Shown: positions 1 through 6,986 of the stretch, in pieces
How the letters are laid out: every line of letters starts with the position of its first letter
How positions within the stretch are numbered: the first letter of the stretch is position 1
Assembly (NCBI RefSeq): GCF_000262465.1
Contig: NZ_CM001489.1
Coordinates: 5,370,741 to 5,434,740, forward strand
DNA length: 64,000 nucleotides
Reading direction: 5' to 3'
Source: Frankia sp. QA3
GTDB taxonomy: Bacteria > Actinomycetota > Actinomycetes > Frankiales > Frankiaceae
Made by a program: the position numbers and the translations under genes
Notes under the pieces: model-generated
Seen by the model: the letters and a program-made list of their open reading frames with translations, nothing else
Database searches by the model: none
What the model was told of the DNA's origin: nothing

Positions 1-77
1 GTCTCGCGATTTATGGATCGGCGGCATTCACAACGATGAGATGAATATGACACGCAGCCCCGCCAAATTTCCTTGCC

Positions 78-105
78 CCGACCTGTCGGCTGGCCGACAG
101 GTCGG
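78..105. repeat. Perfect 12-bp inverted repeat (hairpin)
   Basis: CCGACCTGTCGG (78-89) and its exact reverse complement (94-105) are separated by the four bases CTGG. No T-tract follows on either strand, so it is not a standard intrinsic terminator. It could be an operator or an RNA hairpin. No convincing gene is seen in 1-552; the open frames there are shadows or lack coding character. Confidence 0.6.
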
Positions 106-552
106 TAAGATGGGTGCCTGGCGGGAAATCATCGTGCGCGTTTCACGGCCGGCGCCTCGAGCCCGGTCGTACCGGCGTTCGAGGCCTGTAGGAGTAGCGC
201 GGCAGGGAATGGTCTCGATTTGACGGTGGGCGGCCGAAGGTACGCTTGGCCACGCAACATTCGAGGTCGAGTCGACCGGTGGGCGCACAGCCTGTGCGGG
301 ACCCGGGTGAATGCTTCGGGAGTGGCTCCGAAGCGGATCACGAAGCCGGTGCCGGCGGCGGACCGCCGATTCACCGGAAAACTTTGCCCGGATGTTGTGA
401 GCGTACCGGGGCGGTACGGAACGTGGATTCCACCGGTGGCGGACCAGGTGGGCTCGGCCCGGTTGCGCGACCGGCCCCGCGCGGCCGACCGGGTCCCGGT
501 GGGGTCCGCCCGAGGACGGCGGAACCCACCGTCCGACCTGGCGGCGGGCCGA

Positions 553-1266
553 TCAGCTGCGGGCGGCGCCCAGGTAGACCGACGACAGATCCCTCGTCGG
601 CTTGATCTTGAGGGTGCCGTCCTTCTTGTTCTGACCCCGGATGGCCAGGCCGGCCAGGCGCCCGAGCGGGACCAGACCGGAGGCGGCCAGGTAGCCGATC
701 ATCTCGTTCGGCGTGATGAAGTCGTTCCAGTCGTGTGCACCCTTCGGGACGATGTTCAGGAGCCTCTCGGGAAGCCAGATCATGTTCACCCAGGAGCGGA
801 GGGTGCGATTGATCGTGTCGTACAGGAACAACCCGCCCGGGGCGAGAACCCGCTTGATCTCGCTCACCGCCTGGCCGGGGCTCTCCACGTGCTCCAGCAC
901 GTCCACGCAGGTGACGATGTCGAACGAGCCGTCGGCGTAGGGCAGCGACTCGGACTTGCCGAGCGAGTACTCGATGTCCTTTCCGGTGTCCTTCGCGTGC
1001 CGGCTGGCCGCCTCGATCAGCCGCGGGGACGGGTCGACGCCGGAAACCTGGGCGCCCCGCTGGTGGAGGAACTCGGCGGTGAAACCGCCGCCGCAGCCGA
1101 CGTCGAGCACCCGCTTGCCCGCCCAGGAACTCTCGACGAACTGGTCGAAGTACTGGAAACGATGCGGGTTGAACGACTGCAACGGGGTCATCTTGGAACC
1201 TTCGGCCCACCAGGTGTTGGCGTAGGTGGCGAAGAAGTAATCATCCTGCGCGAGTTGCTCGGTCAT
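553..1266 (-). CDS. Class I SAM-dependent methyltransferase (UbiG-like)
   Basis: A 237-residue cytoplasmic methyltransferase. The SAM-binding motif I is seen as VLDVGCGGG near residue 50, followed by an acidic end of strand 2 (GVDPS) and the post-I motif CVDVLEHV. The overall pattern is that of UbiG-type O-methyltransferases, including the late D-T-I-N-R segment. The ATG at 1266 was chosen because it overlaps the stop of the upstream monooxygenase gene as ATGA (1263-1266); a longer frame upstream is only the shadow of that gene. Coupling to an FAD hydroxylase suggests sequential hydroxylation and O-methylation of one small molecule, probably a secondary metabolite or quinone-like aromatic. 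The substrate cannot be read from the sequence. Confidence 0.85.
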   Translation of the reverse strand: MTEQLAQDDYFFATYANTWWAEGSKMTPLQSFNPHRFQYFDQFVESSWAGKRVLDVGCGGGFTAEFLHQRGAQVSGVDPSPRLIEAASRHAKDTGKDIEYSLGKSESLPYADGSFDIVTCVDVLEHVESPGQAVSEIKRVLAPGGLFLYDTINRTLRSWVNMIWLPERLLNIVPKGAHDWNDFITPNEMIGYLAASGLVPLGRLAGLAIRGQNKKDGTLKIKPTRDLSSVYLGAARS

Positions 1267-2612
1267 GATGCGGAACTCCACTTCCGTTGTGCGGCCGCCG
1301 GTTCCGGGCTCGGTACCGGGTAGGGGACGAGGATGGATTCGGGGGTGGCTGTGGGGTTGGGCCGGGGGTTGGGCCGGGGGTTGGACCGGGGGGTGGACCG
1401 GGGGGTGGGCCGGGGGGTGGGCCGGTCCCGGTCCGGGCGGTGCGCCCATCGCGTTCCGTAGGCGACCTGGTCCTTCTCGGCCGCGGCGAAGGCCCGGGTG
1501 TTCCAGTTCCGGCGCATGAACGCCTCCCGGAGGCGGATCGCGGCGCGGTTCTCCACCGCTCCCATCCGCCCGATCCACCAGGCGATGCGCTGCATGGGGG
1601 CGGTGCGGGCCCGCCGTTCGGCCTCGTACCGGCGCAGTGCCGCGGCCGGGTCGCCGCTGTCGCGCTCCAGGTGCTCGGCGAGGACGAGGGCATCCTCCAG
1701 GGCCTGGCAGGCGCCCTGTCCGATGTTGAAGGTGATGGGGTGAGCCGCGTCGCCGAGCAGGGTGACGCGGCCCTCGCCCCAGCGCCGGTCGGGCCGGCGG
1801 CCGAGCACGTCGCCACGGATGATCCAGTTCTCGGGGGTCGCGGCGAGGATGTCGGCCACCGGACTGGCCCAGTCGTGGTGACGTTCCAGCAGCATGTCGC
1901 GGACGCCGGGTTCGTCCCGCCCGCCGGCCGGCCCGTTGGCGACGCTCATCCAGTGCACCAGACCGGGCGCGACGTCGTAGTAGGTGAAACGGGTGCCCGG
2001 GCCGAACATCGCGTTGAAGGTGCCCCGCGGGATCTCCGGATGTTCCATGGGAGCCCGGCCGCGCCAGGCTATGTACCCGGTGTAGCGGGGTGGGACGGTG
2101 CCGAGCAGGCCGTCGCGGACGGCGCCGTGAATGCCGTCGGCCCCGACGAGCACGTCGCCGCGTTCCGAGCCGCCGTCCGCGAAGTGGACGGTGACACCGT
2201 CACGGTCCTGGTCGAAGCCGACGACGCGCGAGCCGGTGCGCACCGGCGTGGCCGTGAGCGCGTCCCGCAGCGCGCCGTGCAGCACCGACCGCTCCACCGC
2301 GATGGTCGGCCGCCCGTAGCGGGCGACGAAGTCGCCGACCGGCCAGGCCGCCAGCGTCTCGCCCCGCCAGGTGCTGAAGTGCGCGGTCTGCTGGGCCGGG
2401 GCGACCTCGAGCACCGTGTCGGCCAGGCCCAGATGGTCGAGGGCGAGCACGCCGTTGGTCCACACATGCAGCCCGGCACCGCCGTCACGCAGCTCCTCGG
2501 CTCGCTCGAAGACGACCGGCTGGAAGCCCTTGCGCTCCAGTGCGAGCGCCGCAGCCAAGCCGCCGATACCGCCGCCGGCGACAAGTACGCGACGGGCGCG
2601 TCCATTGACCAT
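1263..2612 (-). CDS. FAD-dependent aromatic monooxygenase
   Basis: A 449-residue group A flavoprotein monooxygenase (UbiH/PHBH superfamily). The N-terminal dinucleotide fold is VLVAGGGIGGLAAALAL at residues 9-25, followed by an acidic residue after strand 2 (FERAEEL). The DG motif is VLVGADGIHGAVR and the second FAD motif is RVTLLGDAAHPI. Such enzymes hydroxylate aromatic or polyketide substrates using NAD(P)H and O2. The start has a good ribosome site (AGAGGAGAAGAA before ATG). The last ~50 residues form an unusual Pro/Arg/Thr-rich tail (PRPTPRSTPR...) encoded by a 12-bp tandem repeat at about 1350-1425, probably a late expansion. The gene is first in a two-gene unit with the methyltransferase and is transcribed away from the TetR gene at 3151. 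Confidence 0.9.
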   Translation of the reverse strand: MVNGRARRVLVAGGGIGGLAAALALERKGFQPVVFERAEELRDGGAGLHVWTNGVLALDHLGLADTVLEVAPAQQTAHFSTWRGETLAAWPVGDFVARYGRPTIAVERSVLHGALRDALTATPVRTGSRVVGFDQDRDGVTVHFADGGSERGDVLVGADGIHGAVRDGLLGTVPPRYTGYIAWRGRAPMEHPEIPRGTFNAMFGPGTRFTYYDVAPGLVHWMSVANGPAGGRDEPGVRDMLLERHHDWASPVADILAATPENWIIRGDVLGRRPDRRWGEGRVTLLGDAAHPITFNIGQGACQALEDALVLAEHLERDSGDPAAALRRYEAERRARTAPMQRIAWWIGRMGAVENRAAIRLREAFMRRNWNTRAFAAAEKDQVAYGTRWAHRPDRDRPTPRPTPRSTPRSNPRPNPRPNPTATPESILVPYPVPSPEPAAAQRKWSSAS

Positions 2613-2806
2613 TTCTCTTCTCCTCTCTTTTCTGGGGGAAAGGTCGGGGAACGCCGTTCAGTGGCATGGAAGGGCCCGCGGGCCGCCTTCCCCGACAGGA
2701 ATGCAGCGGCGAGGGAAAGGGGTAAGGGAGGATGCGCCACGGTGCGTCGGCCGGCACTGACGGCGACGTCCACAGCCCGGGCGGAGTGCTCTTACAGGAT
2801 CAGAAG

Positions 2807-2837
2807 CATCCCTTCCGGGATGTCGTTGATATCAACG
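2807..2837. promoter_or_regulatory. Hairpin and 14-bp palindrome in divergent regulatory region
   Basis: The 538-bp gap between the divergent monooxygenase and TetR genes contains CATCCC-TTCC-GGGATG (2807-2822) directly followed by the perfect palindrome CGTTGATATCAACG (2824-2837). A 14-bp perfect palindrome between a TetR gene and a divergent operon is the usual form of a TetR operator. Binding is an inference. Nothing else of note is seen in 2613-3116. Confidence 0.5.
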
Positions 2838-3116
2838 CTAGCAGAAGGATCGCCGCTTATCTAGTGCCGTCTCGGGCCACGTTCGTCCGGGTGATGATCT
2901 GGTCTAGTTGCTTGTCAGCGACGTGGCGGTCCCGCCGGATGATGTCGCTGCAGATCATGCTGGTCGCGGTGGTCGGCGCCGTCCGGGGAGAAGGTGCCGT
3001 AGGCGATCGCGATCGGCGCGGTCGGCGGGCAGGGCGCCGCGGCCCCCGCTTCGGATCCCTCCTCGCAGCCCCGGCCCACTGCCGCCCTGGTGGGGTGCGA
3101 ACGAGCAGGGCTAGTG

Positions 3117-3144
3117 TTGACAGGGCAGCTAGCTCCGCTATATT
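3117..3144 (+). promoter_or_regulatory. Sigma-70-like promoter for a leaderless TetR mRNA
   Basis: TTGACA (3117-3122) and TATATT (3139-3144) are separated by 16 bp, and the ATG of the downstream regulator lies only six bases after the -10 box. Transcription would therefore start at or within a base or two of the ATG, giving a leaderless message, which is common in actinobacteria. No ribosome site precedes the ATG, in agreement. An AGCTAGCT palindrome (3127-3134) lies in the spacer and could be an autoregulatory site. Confidence 0.55.
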
Positions 3145-3150
3145 CGTGCC

Positions 3151-3747
3151 ATGGCCATACAGCGTCGTCGACAACGCGAGGAGACACAGCGGCGGATGCT
3201 CATCCTCTCGGCCGCGCGCGATCTGGCCGAATCGGTGGGCTGGGAGGCAGTGACCACAAGACGTCTCTCCGACCAGATCAAGTTCAGCCAGTCGGTGCTC
3301 TACCGGCATTTCAAGGGAAAGGAGGAGATCGTCCGTGGCGTCGCCATCGAGGGTTTCGGCGAACTGGCCGACGCGCTCCGGGAGGCCCGACTGACCGGCG
3401 CGCCGGACGATCCGAGTCTGGACACTCTAGCCTGGTGCTACGCGAAATTCGCCGCCACCAAGCCCGCCTTGTACGAGGCGATGTTCATGTTGTCCACCGA
3501 CCTCGCCTTCGGCGGTTCCAATGCGCCGGAGAGTCTGGTCCGCTGCTTCGCCGAACTCAAGGAGTCGGTCACCGAGGTGGCGGGCGGGCGTGATCCGGAG
3601 ACGTTCACCGAAGTCATCTGGGCGTCGCTACACGGCCTGGTGATGCTGGAGTGCGCCAGCCGGCTGCGTCCGCGGCAAGAGAACAACCGGCTGGCGCTGC
3701 TCGTGCGCCAGCACCTGACCGAGGCCTCGTCGCCGGCCGGACCCTGA
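3151..3747 (+). CDS. TetR/AcrR-family transcriptional regulator
   Basis: A 198-residue one-component repressor. The N-terminal helix-turn-helix spans roughly residues 17-60, with the recognition segment VTTRRLSDQIKFSQSVLYRH and the family-typical YRHFKGKEE. The C-terminal ligand domain resembles the WHG-type TetR domain (ALYEAMFML... LHGLVMLE). It starts an apparent same-strand run with a second TetR gene, an MFS exporter and a DUF1772 gene, and it faces the monooxygenase operon. It may therefore control both export and modification of the same compound. The ATG directly follows a -10 box, so the message is probably leaderless. Confidence 0.88.
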   Translation: MAIQRRRQREETQRRMLILSAARDLAESVGWEAVTTRRLSDQIKFSQSVLYRHFKGKEEIVRGVAIEGFGELADALREARLTGAPDDPSLDTLAWCYAKFAATKPALYEAMFMLSTDLAFGGSNAPESLVRCFAELKESVTEVAGGRDPETFTEVIWASLHGLVMLECASRLRPRQENNRLALLVRQHLTEASSPAGP

Positions 3748-3765
3748 TGGCCGAGGAGCATCAGC

Positions 3766-4377
3766 ATGCTGACGCGCACCGGGAACACGCCCAGGCCCGG
3801 GGGGACGCTGCGTTCTTCCCGGATGAGCGGCGAGGAACGGCGGGAGATCATCGTGCGGATCGCCGCCTGCGAATTTTCCACCGGGGGGTACCACGGCACG
3901 ACGACCGAACGCATCGCCCGCCGAGCGGGTATTTCCCAACCCTATGTCTTTCGCCTGTTCCCGGACAAGAAGGCCCTGTTCCTGGCCTGTGCCGACCTGT
4001 GCTTCGAGCGGCTCGCCGCGGCGTTCGAGAACGCGGCGGACGGGCTCGAGGGCCGGCCGGCGCTGACCGCGATGAGGGCTACCCATCAGACCCTGACCGC
4101 GGATCACTGCATCCTGCTGCTTGAACTGCAGTTGTATGTGGCCTCCGCCGCGGAACCCGACATCGCCCGACTGGTCAACGACCGCCGGACCCGCCTGCGG
4201 GACCGTGTGCAGGCCCGGACTGGCGTGCCGGACGAAGAAGTGAGCGATTTCTTCGCGACCAGTATGTATGTGACGACCCTGCTGGCGCTCGGAGTGCCGG
4301 CGCCGAGCCGGCTTTGGGCCGGGATGAAGCCACCCGCCGCTCTTCCCGAAGGGCGCCGCTGCGGCTGCGACATCTAG
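3766..4377 (+). CDS. Second TetR-family regulator
   Basis: A 203-residue TetR-type protein, 18 bp downstream of the first. The HTH region is clear: GYHGTTTERIARRAGISQPY followed by VFRLFPDKKALFLAC, the usual helix 3 and helix 4 pattern. The C-terminal half has no recognised subfamily. A GAGGAG ribosome site precedes the ATG at 3766; an internal ATG at 3823 (MSGEERREI) is a possible alternative. Two TetR genes in tandem before an exporter suggest dual control of the drug pump at 4503. The C-terminus ends in an odd Cys-containing tail (GRRCGCDI). Confidence 0.85.
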   Translation: MLTRTGNTPRPGGTLRSSRMSGEERREIIVRIAACEFSTGGYHGTTTERIARRAGISQPYVFRLFPDKKALFLACADLCFERLAAAFENAADGLEGRPALTAMRATHQTLTADHCILLLELQLYVASAAEPDIARLVNDRRTRLRDRVQARTGVPDEEVSDFFATSMYVTTLLALGVPAPSRLWAGMKPPAALPEGRRCGCDI

Positions 4378-4502
4378 CGCGGCCGACCGAAGGTATTCCG
4401 GCATTTCTGTCGGTAGCCGGATCCTGGCCGCCGAGGCTAGTAGGCAATCACTGCTAGGTGCCGACGGAATAAAGTCTTGTCTGATTCGAGACAGAAGGTG
4501 GA

Positions 4503-5993
4503 ATGATGACTACTAAGGGCGACGTGGATAGCGAGGGTAGGACCGGATCGCTGTTCTGGGTACTGGTGGTGACCGGTCTCGCCGGCTTCATGGCGATGCT
4601 GGACAACCTCGTCGTCATCACCGCCCTGCCCTCCATCTCCCGGGATCTGGGCGGCGGCATCGAGGAGCTGGAATGGACGGTGAGCGCCTACACCCTCACC
4701 TTCGCCGTGCTGCTCATGCTCGGCGCGTCGCTCGGCGACCGGTACGGGCGCCGCCGGATGTTCATCGTCGGCCTGTCGTTGTTCACGGTGGCCTCGGCCG
4801 CGGCGGCGCTCGCTCCGGGCATCCACGAACTGATCGCGGTCCGGGCCGTCCAGGGCGTCGGGGCCGCCATCGTCATGCCGCTGACCCTGACGCTGCTGAT
4901 CACGGCGGTGCCGGCCCGGTCTCGTGGGGTCGTGCTCGGCGTCTGGGGCGGGGTCAACGGACTCGCCATCGCGGCCGGTCCGCTGATCGGCGGCTCGATC
5001 GTCCAGCACATCTCGTGGAACTGGATCTTCTGGCTCAACGTGCCGATCGGCGTGCTGCTGATCCCGCTGGCGGTCTGGAAGCTCACCGAGAGCCGCGGCC
5101 CCAACGCGCGCCTCGACGGGCCCGGAACGATCCTGGCCAGCCTCGCCCTGTTCGGTGTCGCCTACGGCATCATCCGCGGCAACGCCGACGGCTGGACCAA
5201 CCCGCTGATCCTCACCGCGCTCGGTGGCGGCGGCCTGCTGCTGGTCGCCTTCGTGGCCTGGGAGATGCACGCCCGCGAGCCGATGCTGCCGATGCGGTTG
5301 TTCCGTAATCGGACCTTCAGCGGCGTCAACGCGGCCAGCCTGCTGATGGCCCTGGGCAACTTCGGCGCCATCTTCCTGCTGACCCAGTTCCTGCAGTCGG
5401 TCCAGGGCTACAGTCCGCTGGAGGCCGGGCTGCGGATGCTGCCGTGGACCGGCGCCCCCATCGTCGTCGCCCCGCTGGCCGGCATGCTGTCCGACCGGAT
5501 CGGCGGCCGCTCGATCGTCGCGGTCGGGCTCGTCCTTCAGGGCGTGGGACTCGGCTGGTGGGCATCGGTCGCCACGACGGACGTGTCCTACGGCGCCCAG
5601 CTGCTGCCGATGATCCTCAACGGCGTCGGCATGGCCATGTTCTACGCCCCGGTGGCCAACATGTTGATGGGCTCCGTGCATCCCGAGGAACAGGGCGTCG
5701 CGTCCGGCGCCAACAACGCGCTGCGCGAGATCGGTGGCGCGCTGGGTGTGGCGGTGCTGGGCGCGGTCTTCAGTGCTCACGGCGCCACCATCCCGGCCGA
5801 CCGCTTCGTCGACGGCCTGGTACCGGCCCTGTGGGTGGGCGCCGGCGCGACGCTGATCGGCGCCGTGGCGATGCTGTTCGCCCAGGGCGGAAAGCCGCGG
5901 GACATCGACCAGACGCCGATGGAGACGTCCGCCGACGTCGAGTTCGACCCGGCCGCGCGGGACATGGTCGCCACCGGCGCGGTGGTCAGCTAG
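4503..5993 (+). CDS. MFS drug exporter, DHA2 (EmrB/QacA) family, 14 TM
   Basis: A 496-residue integral membrane proton antiporter. The DHA2 signature is visible: LDNLVVITALPSI in TM1, loop motif A GDRYGRRR after TM2, and motif C-like glycines in GVWGGVNGLAIAAGPLIGG. About fourteen hydrophobic segments fit the family. The start is ATGATG at 4503 (or 4506) after GAAGGTGG. It probably exports the product of the neighbouring monooxygenase/methyltransferase pair or a related toxic compound. An imperfect inverted repeat, GTCT-gattcg-AGAC, near 4474-4487 lies just upstream and could be a TetR site. The C-terminal cytoplasmic tail is short and acidic. Confidence 0.92.
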   Translation: MMTTKGDVDSEGRTGSLFWVLVVTGLAGFMAMLDNLVVITALPSISRDLGGGIEELEWTVSAYTLTFAVLLMLGASLGDRYGRRRMFIVGLSLFTVASAAAALAPGIHELIAVRAVQGVGAAIVMPLTLTLLITAVPARSRGVVLGVWGGVNGLAIAAGPLIGGSIVQHISWNWIFWLNVPIGVLLIPLAVWKLTESRGPNARLDGPGTILASLALFGVAYGIIRGNADGWTNPLILTALGGGGLLLVAFVAWEMHAREPMLPMRLFRNRTFSGVNAASLLMALGNFGAIFLLTQFLQSVQGYSPLEAGLRMLPWTGAPIVVAPLAGMLSDRIGGRSIVAVGLVLQGVGLGWWASVATTDVSYGAQLLPMILNGVGMAMFYAPVANMLMGSVHPEEQGVASGANNALREIGGALGVAVLGAVFSAHGATIPADRFVDGLVPALWVGAGATLIGAVAMLFAQGGKPRDIDQTPMETSADVEFDPAARDMVATGAVVS

Positions 5994-6099
5994 GTCCGCC
6001 CGGCCGCTGTCCGCCGGTACGGCCACGATCGACACCGGCCAGCACCAGCCACGGGACAGTGGCGCCGAACAGCGGAATCCGACAGGCAGGAGCAGCATC

Positions 6100-6579
6100 A
6101 TGGAAGCATTCGTTCAGGTTCTCGCCGTGGTTGCCATCCTGGCCAACGCGGTGGTCTACGGCACGGACGTCTTCTGCGCGATCGTGCAGCGGCCGGCCTT
6201 GGCGAACGTCGACGACGCCACCCTCACCAGCACCATGGGCCAGGTCCACCGGTTCGGGGACCAGCGCATGCCCATCCCGGGCGTCGGCGGCCTGATCGCC
6301 GCGATACTGACCGCCGTCGTGGCCGGGATCGACGGCCGGGCGACGGCCTCCGTCGCGGCGGCACTCGCCGCGCTGGCCCTGATCGTCTGGCTGGTCGTCT
6401 ATGCCCGGGTGAGCGCGCCGGTCAACAAAAGGCTGACCGCCGCCGCTCAGCAGGGCAGTACCGCACCCGACGCCCGCGCCCTGCAAGGCACCTGGGACAG
6501 CGTCATCAACGCCCGCGCCCTGCTCCAGGGCCTGGCCCTGGCCGCGCTCTGCGTAGCGCTGGTCACCGCCGCCACCTGA
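6100..6579 (+). CDS. DUF1772 (anthrone-oxygenase-like) membrane protein
   Basis: A 159-residue protein with four predicted membrane helices (residues about 3-25, 65-85, 90-108 and 140-158). It matches the DUF1772 pattern: an N-terminal membrane helix with G-T-D-V-F, then a region QRPALANV, a Pro-rich loop MPIPGVGG, and the C-terminal SVINARALLQGLAL. DUF1772 includes fungal anthrone oxygenases acting on polycyclic aromatic polyketides, while most bacterial members are uncharacterised. Its position next to a flavin hydroxylase, a methyltransferase and an exporter makes a role in oxidising an aromatic compound plausible, but this is inference. The ribosome site is AGGAGCAGC before ATG. Confidence 0.75.
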   Translation: MEAFVQVLAVVAILANAVVYGTDVFCAIVQRPALANVDDATLTSTMGQVHRFGDQRMPIPGVGGLIAAILTAVVAGIDGRATASVAAALAALALIVWLVVYARVSAPVNKRLTAAAQQGSTAPDARALQGTWDSVINARALLQGLALAALCVALVTAAT

Positions 6580-6651
6580 AGCCCCGTCCGCCCACCATCC
6601 CCGCCCCCGGTCCACCCGGCCGGGGACGGGATGCACCGGCCGTCGCACGGG

Positions 6652-6720
6652 CGGGCACGGTCGGATTACGGTGGAGATCTACGCGCACGCCTCCCTGGAG
6701 GGCAAGCGCGTGGCGTTCTA
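6652..6720 (+). pseudogene. C-terminal fragment of a tyrosine integrase
   Basis: The frame ending at the TAG of 6718-6720 reads ITVEIYAHASLEGKRVAF. This is the characteristic end of phage/ICE tyrosine recombinases, including the catalytic-tyrosine neighbourhood (EIYAHAS). Only about 20 codons are recognisable; the rest of the gene is absent upstream. It lies at the left edge of the defence island and is best read as a scar of the element that delivered it. The remaining DNA to 6986 has no convincing gene. Confidence 0.6.
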
Positions 6721-6986
6721 GAAGTTTGTTGAGCGGTTGGGGTGATGTGCCACCGGCCGCCCGCATACGCCGAAGTACCTTCTTGACCACCTCCCCGCCG
6801 GGCAGCACGGGAAGAGGCGGCAGCAGGCGGCGTCCTGCACGATCGTCAGGACCGGCGGAACACCGAACTCGTCGAGACCAGACTGACGGCCTCGTAGAGA
6901 TCGGCCACGGCGTTCTCGGGAGTGCCGCCGAGCCCGTGCGCGCCGCCAGCCGCAAGGTTCGGAGCAGCTGCGATCACGGCGGCGGA

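Noticed and set aside
220-1323. Long plus-strand frame over the methyltransferase
   Set aside because: It is the antisense shadow of the methyltransferase; composition is Arg/Gly/Val-rich with no domain.
4437-6101. 554-codon minus-strand frame opposite the MFS exporter
   Set aside because: His/Asp/Gln/Arg-rich antisense product of a membrane-protein gene.
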